Shown here piece by piece: positions 1-13,364 of a stretch of 64,000 bases of DNA (position 1 is the first letter of the stretch; each line of letters opens with the position of its first letter). The position numbers and the translations under genes were made by a program. Source of the DNA: Gordionus sp. m RMFG-2023 (Eukaryota; Nematomorpha; Gordioida; Chordodea; Parachordodidae); the NCBI RefSeq assembly GCF_954871325.1, contig NC_088777.1:46787366-46851365 (forward strand). The letters are read 5' to 3'. The notes under the pieces are model-generated. The model had not been told where the DNA came from and searched no databases. It saw only the letters and a program-made list of their open reading frames with translations.

Positions 1-110
1 ATGTTAATCTCTTTTCCTATTAGGAACTCCATTAATAATATTTTTATCTTAGAGATTTATACTTATTATTCCTATAAATATCTAATTACTTAGATATTAC
101 TTAAATATAT

Positions 111-176
111 TGTTAAACGGCTCGATTTGAGCCGAGTTTATAAAAACGGCTCAAATCAAGCCGTTTAACAACATTA
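111..176. repeat. short inverted repeat of the TAGTGTTGTTAA MITE family
   Basis: Two 24-nt arms (111-134 and 147-170) are near-perfect reverse complements built on CGGCTCGATTTGAGCCG, and the right end reads TTTAACAACATTA. The same terminal sequence recurs at 34633, 36051 and 52169 and at the ends of the foldback element at 16170. Here almost only the two arms remain, so it is a minimal or internally deleted copy. No target duplication is clear. Confidence 0.7.
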
Positions 177-294
177 CTTAAAAATAATATGATATAATGA
201 TAAGCATGCATGTTGTAAGAATAATGAAATATAAGCCTAACAATTTTATTATTACTTTTGCAATTATATCAATAGTATATATAATATTATTATT

Positions 295-780
295 GTGATT
301 GATAAATATAAAATAATGATTGCAATAGTATAATAATGCTATATAAAATAATGATTGCAATAGTATAATAATGCTATATAAAATAATGATTGCAATTATT
401 TATTGCGACTATATATTGATGGCGGTATATAAAAATTTGTATATATTGCAATTGTATATTAATTGTATATAAAATAATGATTGCAATTTATATATCAATA
501 GTATATAAAATTATATTTATTGCGACTATATATTGATGGCGGTATATAAAATAATGATTGCATGCATATCAATAGTATATAAAATTATATTTATTAAGAA
601 GGTATATTGATGGTGGTCTATAAAAATTTGTATATATTGCAATTGTATATTAATTGTATATAAAATGATGATTACAATTTGTATATCAATAGGTGGTATA
701 TAAAATAATGATTCAATTTTATTTCAATAGATATATAAAATTATGGTAATTACTTTTTGTATATAAATATTATATAAAAC
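295..780. repeat. degenerate AT-rich tandem repeat
   Basis: Variants of TATATAAAATAATGATTGCAA and of ATATTGATGGCGGTATATAA recur many times at irregular 60-130 nt spacing. There is no credible coding potential. The rest of 177-1310 is AT-rich DNA in which I see no feature. Confidence 0.6.
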
Positions 781-1310
781 GATGTAAATTTGGTATAAAA
801 AGTATTAAAAATGAAAAAGCACGATCATATTGATAAAAGTAATGTGAATTTTTAGCTAAAAACCAAATATTAATAAATATCTATGTATGCATAACATAAT
901 ATAAAATATATGGTAAATTGAAATAGAATCGTTTATCATGCATTAAACCTCCCCACATATTTGTGCACTACTCGCTATGAATATATTTTACCAAATTTTT
1001 AAAATATAAGTGATGATGATGATAGAACCATACATTAGAAAATTGATACATAACACTTCTAACCCAGCTACAATTTATATACTTGGATAAATAGTAATAT
1101 TATCTATTGACATCATCAAAATATGGAATATGTGGATCTTGTATTAATTCAATTGATTAATCATTAACAAGATCAACTCTTTTAGAATATATATATTTAG
1201 ATATATTTTCTAAATATTGAATGGGATTAAAACAGTACCCGCAGTAGAGAAATATATTTCCCTTATCCTGCTATCAATTATTGTATATTTTTTTATCCTT
1301 TCAGAAAATT

Positions 1311-2267
1311 TTACCCATAATCTAACTGAATTAATAAAAGATCCATGTCTTGTTCAATATTTTTTATGATGTCAACAAATAGATAAACTTTAGGGTGAGT
1401 ATAAGGAATGTATTTCTTTAACGCACGATGAAACCCTTCAACGTGGTTATTGGTCCTCACACAATGTGTTACACATTTGATATTTGAATTTTGCATTACT
1501 ATTTATCCAAGTATTTTCAAAATAATTTAAAAAATCAAAAATAGAAACCAAGTTAAAGGTATGTGCCTGATGATTAAGTTCGTTCATTACAGATGGCAAA
1601 TCCCTTTCTAATAAAAATGGAATAGCCATTATAATTCGAAAAAACCTCTTAACATCAGGATCACGCCTATATAGTCGGGTTAAACGGTATTCCCCAATTC
1701 GTCTTACAATACACTGACAGAAGTGAAAGTAACACCCTTTGACGACAATAGTTTGGAAAACCGTTTTACGTGCTAAATATACACCAATTTCAAAATCTAT
1801 AGTTGCAATTTTTGGGGGAAAATATTAAACCTATAGAAAGGCAATAATTTTTTAATGAAAAAAACATTTTAATATATGTGTCCTTATATTTATTGGGTTA
1901 TAAAATATAAGCACACACAATTAAAGTATTATTTATAATTATATTTATTGTATAAAATTGCTTAAAAAGTTTCGGGGCAACATTGAAAGTGCCATCCATA
2001 TAAATACTATTGGCACTACAAAGTCGAGTTAGGAAAGAATGGGTAGAAAAAAATAAATAATTTTTTATCATCATCACTATATATTAAAAAAATTTGGCCT
2101 GTTTCTGTGCATTTATGTTCAGCGAGTAATGCTATATCAAAATTTATATGAGGCAAGGATGGCCTTGTTGTTTGAATAACACGGGCCATAATTGACTTTA
2201 CTGATAAATATGTGAGTAGGACTTTTGGATTTTGCATGGCAAAAGAATCTAATTTCCTCTTACGCAT
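1311..2267 (-). pseudogene. decayed MULE (Mutator-like) transposase
   Basis: On the minus strand, pieces in different frames read in order as a Mutator-like element transposase of the kind widespread in invertebrates. The N-terminal side (2267-2016) has PSLPHINFDIALL and GQIFLIYSDDD. Next comes YMDGTFNVAPKLFKQFY at about 2010-1945, which holds the first catalytic Asp. KGCYFHFCQCIVRRIG lies near 1745-1690, preceded by TIDFE with the second acidic position. VKRFFRIIMAIPFLLERD and LLDYFE-like LNYFENTW follow, then RTNNHVEGFHRALKKYI near 1450-1400 with the catalytic Glu, and finally HPKVYLFVDIIKNIEQD. Stops and frame changes separate the pieces, and the stretch between the first and second catalytic blocks is much shorter than in the family. 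The copy is dead, and no terminal inverted repeats were found. Confidence 0.85.
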
Positions 2268-2574
2268 AACTTTTTTTATAAATTTTGTGCATACTTAAAT
2301 ATTTATTTAAAAGCATTTGGCTTTTTAATTCATTTGTTGTAATTAAAAGTTCATAATACTCTTTATCATATTATGATCATGAACCCTAGTCATTACAAAA
2401 AAAGTATTTAAATATTTCTTCCATTACAATCTTTTTTTCTACCTATTTAATAGTTTTCTCTATTTTGAGAATATAAAAAATTATTAGAAAATAATAGATT
2501 TTTATTAAATTTAGATTTTATAAATATATTGAGCATTTTGCTTTAAAAAATTTAATTGATTTATTTGATAATCT

Positions 2575-2880
2575 TCAATGGCTATAAAAGATAATTTCCA
2601 GATAAAATTATAGCATATTTTAAATTTACCTTGATTGGTTGCAGTTCCTGAATGGATTATATCAAGTGATGCAAGATTAAAATTTCCAGATTAACATGTA
2701 GCATATTTTAAATTTACTTTAATTGGTTGGAGCTGAATAAATTAAATCAATTGATGCTAAGAAGAAAATTTTCAGGTTAACAAGATAGCATATTAGTAAT
2801 ATATTCTATAATTTACCTTGGTTGGTTATTGTCTCAAATGATGCTGGAAAAATATTTCAGATAAAATTTTAAAATAAAAT
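2575..2880. repeat. about 100-bp degenerate tandem repeat, roughly three units
   Basis: Three diverged units share TTTAAATTTACYTTGATTGGTTG followed by a CA-TTGATG block and TTTCCAGATTAA-like DNA. On the minus strand some of these units have exon-like borders; see the neighbouring candidate exons. Confidence 0.6.
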
Positions 2881-3233
2881 AATGTTAGAACTATAATTAA
2901 ATTTACTTTGAGTGGCTACTTCTACATCATGTACACATATGGTATCAGCTATAAAATTGATTTTTATAAATTATAAAATTAGAATTATATTTTACTTTGT
3001 GTGGCTACTTCTACACCATGTACACATATGGGATCAGCTATAAAATTGATTTTTATAAATTATAAAATTAGAATTATATTTTACTTTGTGTGGCTACTTC
3101 TACACCATGTACACATATGGGATCAGCTATAAAATTGATTTTTATAAATTATTAAATTAGAATTATATTTTACTTTGTGTGTCTATAGATACAACTTGTA
3201 AGCTTAGTCTTGTTATTTCTAAGCAGGCAGGAG
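2817..3233 (-). CDS. candidate tandemly duplicated micro-exons, phase 1-1, unknown product
   Basis: Read on the minus strand, five short open segments are each preceded by an AG acceptor and followed by GTAAAA or GTAAAT. They are 3233-3174 (60 nt), 3126-3085, 3037-2996 and 2948-2907 (42 nt each), and 2843-2817 (27 nt). All are open only when entered with one borrowed base, and all leave one base, so each is symmetric phase 1-1 and any subset can be joined in frame. The 42-nt units read DPICVHGVEVATQ or a close variant; the 60-nt one contains PACLEITRLSLQVVSIDTQ. Similar units at lower coordinates carry a stop or lack an AG, so part of the series is decayed. I recognise no family, and no start or terminal exon was located. 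It may be a micro-exon gene or simply a tandem repeat whose borders mimic splice sites. Confidence 0.35.
2890..3180. repeat. 89-bp tandem repeat, three and a half units
   Basis: The string TGGCTACTTCTACA recurs at 2913, 3002 and 3091, with a diverged TGTCTATAG at 3180, giving an exact 89-bp period. Units two and three are almost identical, which indicates recent tandem duplication. Each unit contains one of the exon-like segments described for this region. Confidence 0.85.
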
Positions 3234-4500
3234 CTATAATATGATTATTTTATATAAGATTTGTTAAACAGTATTAACTTTAAAAAATTGTTTTTTTTTA
3301 CATCCTTAAGCCATTTATGGCGTAACTTAAAATATTTCAAATGTAATAAAAATCAGTTTCTTTCTTTTTTGTTAAAAACAACTTTTATATTTTAAATCAA
3401 TTTGTTTATAAACTAATATTAAACTTTAAATTTTATAAAAACAACTTTTATATTTTAAATCAATTTGTTTATAAACTAATATTAAATTTTATATTTTATA
3501 AATCAATTTACTTAATAAAACTAATGTTCAATTTTTTATTTTTAACTTTTAAAAAAAGATCAATTTATTATAAATTACATTAAATTAAATTGTCAATATA
3601 TATAGGAAACTATTTTGAATATGTGATCAATATATTTTTTAATTTAAATATCAATAAATTTACGTAATATACGTCTATAACATTTATTTTCTGCCTTTGA
3701 TATCTGCAACCTTTTCAAGATTAATAAAAAATATACCAGTGCACAGAGTTGGGCAGTACCGCGAATACTTGTATCTAAAATACAAGATACAAGATCCTTT
3801 TGTATCTTGTACTCAGTATTTTATTAACAATTTTTAATAAGATACTAGTATCTGTATCTAAGATCCTTTAATTTGTTATGAATCTTGTATCTTTTTCATT
3901 TTCTTTAAAAAGATACAGATACAGATTCTTTTCAATATTCATGTTTAGAACATTTACATATCACACGATGTTACTTTATTTTCTTCGTGAAATCTTGTAT
4001 TATTTTTTTTATTTTTTCCTGCTATATTTTCAATATATTGATAACCATAATTAGTTAGAAATTTTACAGATCACAAAGATAGATAGATTAAAAATAACAA
4101 CACCAAAATTAAATAAGCAAAGGTTATATTTTATATGTAATATTTTTTAATTTGTAGAATGTTTAACATTTATAGTAGTGAAGATGAAATTATGCAGATA
4201 GGTTCTCCTGAGTCAAATCTGAATCTTGAAATTCTAGATGAAAAATTTTATATAGTAATTCATGTGAAAAAGGACATGGTGCAACGAATATTAAAATTAC
4301 ACAAGTAAAAAAGTTACTAAAGATTGAACATACTCCTCACAAACTTTGTTAAACATATTAAAGTATAATATACATTTTTATTTTATAATTATTAATATAA
4401 TAATACCTATAATACTTAAGTCCTTCTTAGATAATTGTTATTAAAATTTTTTATAGAAGATAGTTGATTATCAAATTAAAATCATTTTGGGTATATATTT

Positions 4501-5747
4501 TTAGGGGTATACCGATACTACTTTTTAGAGGTCGATCCGATCCGATATTCCAGATATAAAATTGATATCTGCCGATTACCGATCAGGTATCATATCTATT
4601 AGTGTATTCTGTAAAGATAACAATGGTTTTAATTTTTAATATACTTTTTATTAGTATAACATCTATAATTTAACCATACCATAACTTATGTTATATAAAT
4701 ATATTTATAATGATCAGTTATTGTTTATATTCAATTCAATTACAATTCTAAAAGTATATAAAATATTATTATTGTAAAATCACTTTTATATAATAAGTAA
4801 TAACATTAATCTATATACATATTAAGTAATAAACAATTATATTATGAAATTTGAAATAAATATTTAAAATAATATTTAACATTAATATAGTAGCGTCTAC
4901 ATGAGCGGGAGGGGTAGAAACAGTTTGCATCCTATTTTTTTGAGGGGGTAGGGGTAGGCGGCTTTAATGGGGGTAGGATAAATTTTTGGGGGGATTATCT
5001 ATTGAATTTTGAGATGAAATAGGACAAAATTTATTGCTATAAAAATACTTTTATTATAGAACTATTATAATACAATTCATCGATTAAATCTATATATTGC
5101 AAACAATTATACCTATTGTTTTCCAAATAAAACTTTCTGCTATTTAAATTACATTTAAAAGGTTTAGATATTTCAGCAAGCTCATAAAGTTATAATAATA
5201 CATTCATTGTGTGGAGGATTTAATTGAATTTATTATCTAAAAAATAAATCCTTTAGAAAATTTTTTTAGGGGGGGGGGGTAGGCAAAAGTTCTTAAATGG
5301 GGTTTGCATACAGTGAAAATCCTGTCATGTAGACGCTGAATATAGGGAAGATTTCTTTTTAGAAATAGCAATATTTCAGATTTATCAGAGGTCAGCTTGC
5401 GGCAATAGTAACTGTCAATATCACCAATTTCACTAAAAACAGATTCTGTAGTAATTATCGCACACTTTTATAAACAGATTGCGCAAAAATATAACAATAT
5501 GATAGAATGTTTATTAATTAATTATTATTACTAAAAAAATATACATAAAAATGGAATTCGATTTTATTTATAAAAATAAATGATTTTAGATATAACTATT
5601 TTTTTCCATTTTATAACATTTTATTTTTGTTAAAGAAGCCATTTTTATATCGGATCAAATTTTATAATATTGACCGATAACCGATATTTTAAAATGGGTG
5701 AAATATCGGCCCGATCCGATCCGATAAAAAATATTGGCACATCCCTA
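4501..5747. mobile_element. non-autonomous hAT element with ATATATTT target duplication
   Basis: The left end reads TAGGGGTATACCGATA and the right end, read inward, TAGGGATGTGCCAATA. Both are followed by dense CGATCCGATCCGATA motifs. The 8-mer ATATATTT lies immediately outside both ends (4493-4500 and 5748-5755), as hAT insertion produces. The interior has no open frame of note and is itself split by a younger MITE at 4891-5338. Confidence 0.7.
4891..5338. mobile_element. 448-bp MITE with AGCGTCTACATGA terminal repeats
   Basis: The ends TAGCGTCTACATGA and TCATGTAGACGCTG are inverted repeats, and AATATAG is duplicated on each side (4884-4890 and 5339-5345). The interior carries runs of G, including a homopolymer near 5268, and no coding potential. 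The form fits a hAT-type MITE. It sits inside the element at 4501-5747. Confidence 0.75.
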
Positions 5748-8700
5748 ATATATTTTATATTTAATTATTTTAGCAAGTTCTTATTAAAGGAAATATTTAA
5801 GCTACAATTGATATATAATATTAGATAATTTTAAAAGGCTCTTAATAAAATAATTATAATAAGGTAGAATTTAACTTTATTAGTTACTTTTATTTATTTA
5901 TGATATAAATAAAATTACATTACAGTATTTATTTACGAAATTTAATTAATTTAAAATGCATTAAAGAAAATTGCTATGTAATTAACAATTAAATAATATA
6001 ATGTTGTACATTATTTTCATATTTTTTATATATAATTAATAATTTTGCAAGAAATATATAAAAAAAATATGAAAAAAGATTTAAATGATATTTATATACT
6101 ATATATGATATTACAAATGCAAGAATTAATAAGTACTATTAGAAAATAAAACTAATTAAAAAATACATAAATATCACAAACAAGTAATGATAAATACTTA
6201 TTAAAGATAATGAATAAAATAAAACTAGTATACTTTTATAGAGATGCTATTTATCCATACACTCCGAATATATTTAAAACAACACAGAAAATAACCTGCA
6301 AATTCTAATGAATCATTTGATTTAAATTTTTTTCTTATTTGCACATTTTTAACTCCCATTAAATATACTACTCTCCCTTCCCTGTTTAAGCTATTGATGG
6401 GCAAAAATTTAATCCCTGGTTATTATGATTAATTCATCAATAAATATTTTATTAATTATTGCAAATATTCATTCTTATATGTGTATGCTATGTTCTTCAC
6501 AAATAAATAATAAAAACTGTATTTTATAAACTATAATTTAATTGGTAATGATAATTTAAAAGTATCTTGTATTTAAGATACTCTAATTTAGTAAAAGATA
6601 CAAGTATCTTTTATCTTGTATCTTTTTTATATTTTGAAAACAGATACTAGTATCTGTATCTAAGATTCATTTTTTTTAAAAGAATCTGTATCTGTATCTA
6701 GATTCTTTTTCCGGAGGACCTGGTGCATTGTTATGATATATGAAAGATATTGTTTTAAATATCCCTTTACCCGCACATGATGGCTTGGTGCATTTGTAAT
6801 ACATAGTAGTATTATAACTATCATATTTTCTAAAATGTGAAGAAATCTTAAGGTAATATTTATATATAAAGTATATATTGAGCAATCAGCTTGTTAAATT
6901 GAGCATACAAATTTTAAGTAAGCAAAATTTAGCAAAAAGTCACGCGATAAAACATCAAAACACAAAAAAAAAGTATATCATGCGGTGCGGCACGATACGT
7001 AAAAAATATACTCCGATAAAAATCATCATGCAAAGCAAATTTTAAGCCAATTGCAATTTCTATCATGTGATTATATATGATATTTTTAATGATGATTAAT
7101 AATACCCAAGATACCTCGCCAGAAGACGTTAAAGATATTGGTAATGATTTTATTTTAATAAATAATTCACATTGTATACTCAAGGTCAAGATACCTCAGA
7201 TTTAGATATATTACCAATAAATGAAAATCTATCAAATTAAAAAATATAGCCAACCCATTTCATCAGTGGGTTAATATTTAGATTTAGACAGTCTCAATGT
7301 TTAAATTATTAAATATATTTTGTTACAATAAAGATCTTATTAAAGAATGCATATTATGAGTAATTGCAAACTTAATCAAACTCTGGAGAATAATTTACCA
7401 AAGAGTGCTTTGTACCTTCCATTATTAAAACCTTTAAGGAAGGATCCAATCTCATATTTAATATTTTAATGCAATTATATCTCTTATAATTAGGTAATTT
7501 TTATGCATAATTTAATATTTTCATTTATATGATTACCGGATGAATCATCAAGTTTGACAAAGAATTAGAATTTTCTCCTTAATTGATGGATGAATTAAAT
7601 TAAAAACATGCTTTATAAATTATCACTTCCATGAAATCATAGGTCTATAATTTTGCAACTTGGTAAATCATGGAAGCAGATTTTGGTTTTGTTATTAATC
7701 AATATTCGCGTTTCCTATATCTTTTTATTTTTTTTGCAATTTAATAACAATGTTTTAAATTTAATTCTAAGTAATAAATCATTTATTTAGAGGGGTGGTG
7801 GTTTTTTTAAATTTAAATTAGGATGAATATATTTTCACTGATTTTTGTAAGGCATAATACTTTAATATGTATTCATGAATTTCATATAAATACCAGGAGC
7901 TAACTAGTAGAATGATGGGTAAATCAGATATTTCTTCTACATTTGATGATAAATAATTTTAAAAAATTTTCCCAATAATATAAAATGGCAAAAAAAATGT
8001 ATATATTTGAGAAATTTAATTCTTATAAACCACTTACATTGGACCTATTTTTCTGGATCCAAGGAAAAAATAAATTGGGTGTTGCTGGGAGAAATATTTT
8101 TCACAATTAATATGGGCTTAGACCTGGCTAGGGAAAAAATTTTCAAAATTATTATGTTCTTAGATACTTGAAATTTTTTATGGACTAGACATTAGTCTGA
8201 AAATTTTTTTTGTAGAAATGACCAGTCTGATCAAAATCAAGCCCATACAACTTTCATATTCTGAAATGCATTATGACTTTTTTATATATTTTTATTCAGT
8301 TCTCAACTACCAAAATTATTATGGTCTTTGACAGGTTTGAGAAAATTTTCCCAAGTGTGTGGACCTGACTTGGGAATTTTTTTAATATTTGATATTAGGC
8401 ATGGGCGTAATATTTAACACAGAATATTTATATGGCTCTCAGGTAAAAGGTAATTTAAATATATTTTTACTCAAAAAAATAGTATTCACTTTTCTTTATG
8501 TTGACCTTGGTCTGAATTTATCCAGGCCTGGGCCTGACTCATTTCCCATTATTTTTGATGGGCTATCTACTAATTTTTATATAAATTCTGAATTATGTTT
8601 AAAAAAAAGATTATACAATAAAATTTTGATTAATTGCTTTTTAGCAATTCACTATTTAGTCATACCACCTGTGCTGATCATAATTATATTGATAGCTCGA

Positions 8701-9160
8701 GCCAGTATTAATTTAATTTTTCTCACTATCATTATTGCTAAATATAAATTCAAACTCTTAAATACTTACAATGATTTAAAGTAATTACCCTGTCACATTT
8801 ATGAGTTTTTGGATTGAGGAACTTAACCTAAATATAAAATAGAAAGAAATATATTACTAAAATTATAGTTTTTTTTATTAAATACTAATACCTAATGTAT
8901 AGGAAAACATAACCAAAAAAATAAAAAGTAAAAGTATAAAAATAATACTAAAAATTATATGCGAAAAATTAAGCGAAAGTTAAAAAAATTAAAAAGTTAA
9001 AATCTGTTTTTAAAATTGTAACTTTTATATAAAATTAATATCATCCGATTATAACATAATAAATTATCATTATTCAAAAATTTATATAAACCCAATATTT
9101 TTTCCTTTTTCATAACAAGCTATCTAATCTGAATAATTCTTTTTTATTCATTTCTCATTT
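5748..9160. other. AT-rich intergenic DNA without recognised genes
   Basis: Apart from the GATACAAG-rich block at 6560-6715, I find no conserved coding block, RNA gene or intact element here. Short open frames such as 6676-6885, 6929-7189 and 8389-8784 are low-complexity and lack any family resemblance. Around 8040-8540 phrases such as GGCCTGGGCCTGACTC and TTGGGAATTTTTTTAA recur loosely, suggesting an old repeat. Confidence 0.4.
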
Positions 9161-9164
9161 GAAT

Positions 9165-9655
9165 ATTACAACACCCTTCCACTCAGACCCACTATTCAGC
9201 AAATGAACAACCTTCTTTCAATTTCGACTTTACTGATGGTATATCTCCACTACTTCTAATCTGTTTAGTTCAATGTCTTCTAAGTTCTAACGATGGTTGT
9301 CTATTGTCTTTCACTTCTAACTTTGTTTACGATTACAATCTGAAATTCTTGAATCCTTCTGTTGCTTGTCAACCTTTTGTAAATATCTCATGATCTCTAT
9401 CGGCAATTTACGAACTCGATTCACGCCTGTTATCACGATTCACGATGAATTCTTCTAGTCTTTTTTAAATTATATTTCGTTTTAATTCCTTTGGTAAATT
9501 ATCCTATGCCTGTTTACTGTTTCTCATAATTAATGATTAGCATATTATCTGGTAAACGATGACGATTTTTATTAACGATTGTAGCTTGACAGCATTGACC
9601 AGTTGTACTTGTTAGTCGCCTATTTCTAACGTTCTTTTGTAATAACCGATTGGCC
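9165..9655 (-). mobile_element. fragment of the compact LTR element found at 13365-15215
   Basis: Read on the minus strand, this stretch parallels the internal region at 13740-14770. The border TTACAACACCCTTCC mirrors the purine tract and LTR start there, and blocks such as TCTATTGTC, TCTGAAATTCTTGA and AATTATATTTCGTTTT occur in the same order. It is a broken fossil fragment with no coding content, older than the more complete copy. Confidence 0.7.
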
Positions 9656-9656
9656 C

Positions 9657-10455
9657 TTTTAAAGTAAATAGGTAAAAATATATATTGCAAAGATGTTAAA
9701 ATAAAATTTCAGTGGATGTACCATAGAAAAGTGACAATTTTCATAATCGTTATTTTTTAACTTTTATGAATTTTTCCAAAGTAAATAAGTAAAAATATAT
9801 ATTGTAAATATGTTAAAATAAAACTTCAATGAAGATGTACCATAGAAGAGACAATTGTTATGATCGTTATTTTTTAACTTTTAATTTTTTTAAAGTAAAT
9901 GGGTAAAAATATATATTGCAAAGATGTTAAAATAAAATTTCAGGGAAGATGTACTATAGAAAAGTGACAATTGTCATAATCATTATTTTTTAACCTTTAT
10001 GAAGTTTTTTAAAGTAAATAGGTAAAAATATATATTGTAAATATGTTAAAATAAAACTTTATTTTTTTACTTTTTTGAATTTATTTAAATTAAATAGATA
10101 AAAATATATTGTAAAGATGTTAAAATAAAATTTCAGTGAAGATGTACCATAGAAGAGTGACAATTGTCATAATCGTTAAGTAAATAGGTAAAAATATATA
10201 TTGCAAAAAAATAAAATTTCAGTGAAGATGTACCATAGAAAAGTGACAATTGTCATAATCGTTATTTTTTAATTTAAAGTAAATAGGTAAAAATATATAT
10301 TGTAAATATATTAAAATAAAACTTTAGTGAAGATGTAGAATAGAAAAGTGACAATGGTCATAATCGTTATTTTAAAATTTTTTGAATTTTTATAAAGTAT
10401 AGGTAAAAATATATATTGTAAAGATGTTAAAATAAAATTTCCATAATGATGTACC
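9657..10455 (+). repeat. satellite-like tandem array, about 100-120 bp unit
   Basis: About eight units contain AAATAGGTAAAAATATATATTG, TGTTAAAATAAAA and GATGTACCATAGAAAAGTGA, followed by CAATTGTCATAATCGTTATTTTT. This is the same monomer that fills the arms of the foldback element at 16170-20913. The array is probably a detached relic of such an arm. It ends where the TIR element at 10459 begins. Confidence 0.85.
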
Positions 10456-10458
10456 TTA

Positions 10459-12253
10459 CAGTGGCGTCGCTAGGGAGGGGCGCAGGGGCTCGAGCTCCCT
10501 GAAAAATTTGAATAGCCCTCTGAAGCAAAATTTTTTTTTATTGGCTCTTTAATATCCTCTTGAACTAAGAAGAATTTTTTTTGATTGCCCTCTGAATGTA
10601 TAATTCCATTATTTAATATATAGATTTAATTTATTAATCAGACTATTTAAATTTTTATTAAATGAATAATATTTTAATTATTAAATTTGATTAATACATA
10701 TAAATTATATTTTCACAATCAGCTTGCAATCAAATTCTGTATTAAAAATAAAATATCAATAACTCACTATTTATTAATTTAGCTTTAAAAGTTGAAGTTT
10801 AATTGACTTTTATTATTTAAATTATTATATAACCCTAATTAAATAATTACAACATATATTATTTGAAAATTAACAAATTTAATATTGTAATTAGCCGAGT
10901 TCAAAATGACTAATATATTTATTTTTAAATTTATTATCATACCTATTCTTAAAAATATTTTCAAGGTCCAGATAAGTATAAGAGATTTCTTTATAAAAAG
11001 TAAGTAGACATATAGTTTATAATCCTCTACTATATACAGTTGTTTATAAAATATTAGATAAAATACCAATTTTATAGACGTATCTGACAGTTATATAATA
11101 TTTTACAGTTAATATTATAATAAATTTTACTAATAAATGGTTTTGATAATAAATGTAGTAACAATTTGAAAACGCCATCTATTTAGTTATTAATAATTTT
11201 AATAATTCGAAAAACATTGAGTTAAATTTTAAATACAATTTTTGATATTATTACAAATTACTATTATTTTAAAAAACAAGGTGGTGCGACAATATATAAA
11301 ATTTTAATTGTTTCATCATATTATTCTGGTCCTTATTTTATAGTTAGAAAATGTTTCATTTCTAATAGGTATTGCCTTGTAAATAACTCCAGGCTTCAGT
11401 ATATTTGCATAATTATTTCTTCCAACGATTTTAGGTTTTTATTTTATCAATTTATCCAACATAATAAATTCTGATATTAGCTTACATCGTGAGTGTCATG
11501 GCTATTAATGCAAATTTACCAGAATCTATTATTTGTGTTGTTATGTAATTTAAGATTATTACTACAACAGCTGAGAGCATATGATTGCATATTTCAGATA
11601 AACAATAATGGTCAACTGTGTAGTCTTTTATATACTATTTAAAGTGAAAGACAATCTTTTAGAAATTTAATATCTCACAATTATTTTCTCGATTACATAT
11701 CTAGCTTCCATCATGTCATCTAAAAGGAAGCTTTAACCACTATGGTTTCATGATTTGGATTATTCGTTTATACCTTCTTCTTCAAAATTGTTGATTTGGT
11801 TTAGGCGTAAAAATTTTTCCTTATTAGTCCATTCTATAAACATTGTCAAAATGGTAACAGAGAGTTATATTAATTTGATAACCTTTTTCAATGTAAGAAT
11901 TATATTATTGCATTATGTGTAAAAACCATTGTCAAATGAGGCATATGTATGATATATTTAATCTTTTTTATCACTTGTAATTCTCTAGACGCACATTTTC
12001 TTTATATCAGCAATCTAATGCATTTTATACTGTAATAAATAGATTTTGTATTAAAAAATATTATTTTTAGAAATATATTTTATTGTTTAATTATTTATAT
12101 GCCAGTTTATTTTATATTAATAGCTAACTAATTTATAATATATCAATATAAAACCCGGACGAAGGCCCGCAAAATAAAGAGTATAGGGGCTTCGCCCTCC
12201 ATAAAATTTTTTAGTTTAGCCCCTTGAGATTGTAAGGGCTAGCGACGCCCCTG
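10459..12253. mobile_element. 1.8 kb TIR element with CAGTGGCGTCGCTAG ends and TTA target site
   Basis: The left end CAGTGGCGTCGCTAGGG and the inward-read right end CAGGGGCGTCGCTAGCCC are inverted repeats, and TTA flanks both ends (10456-10458 and 12254-12256). A 3-bp TTA duplication suggests a PIF/Harbinger-like class, although similar CAGTGGCG ends also occur in hAT-related groups, so the class is uncertain. The interior is AT-rich and holds only a 76-codon minus-strand frame (11069-10839) that I cannot assign. It looks like a decayed or non-autonomous copy inserted at the edge of the satellite array. Confidence 0.65.
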
Positions 12254-12529
12254 TTACCAATTGGCTGTATATGCCATATACAACATGATTATTGCAAGAA
12301 CAATGAATGTATTATCTATGGATGTCGAAATAATTATGATGAAATGTTGTAACGAGTTTAATTCATCAACTAAAAGAGTTAATGAATTAAAAGAGTTGGC
12401 GGAGTGATCTGTCTTGGAATGGTGTGAGTTATTGCAATATATACCTATCAGTTGGTTATCATTAATACCTGTACCGATGGAATTCTAAAATTTTACAAAC
12501 CCTTAAAAAAATATTTAAATAAAGATTTT

Positions 12530-13345
<816 letters not shown>

Positions 13346-13364
13346 GAAATCGAATTGCTTTAAC

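Larger units (their letters stand above)
3745..6720. mobile_element. relic of a hAT-like element with GATACAAG subterminal repeats
   Basis: Near 3745-3960 the text GAGTTGGGCAGTACCGCG is followed by many copies of GATACAAGATAC and GTATCTGTATCTAAGATCC. A mirror-like set lies at 6560-6715. Such palindromic GTATCTTGTATC-rich ends are typical of non-autonomous hAT elements. The two sets could be the two ends of one element about 3 kb long, because everything between them is AT-rich and includes a younger insertion at 4501-5747. The right end lacks the expected complement of GAGTTGGGCA, so it is truncated, or the two sets are separate relics. No transposase remains. Confidence 0.45.

Noticed and set aside
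8389-8784. 131-codon plus-strand frame
   Set aside because: It starts at TTG, is rich in I, L, N and K as expected from AT-rich DNA, and has no recognisable domain.
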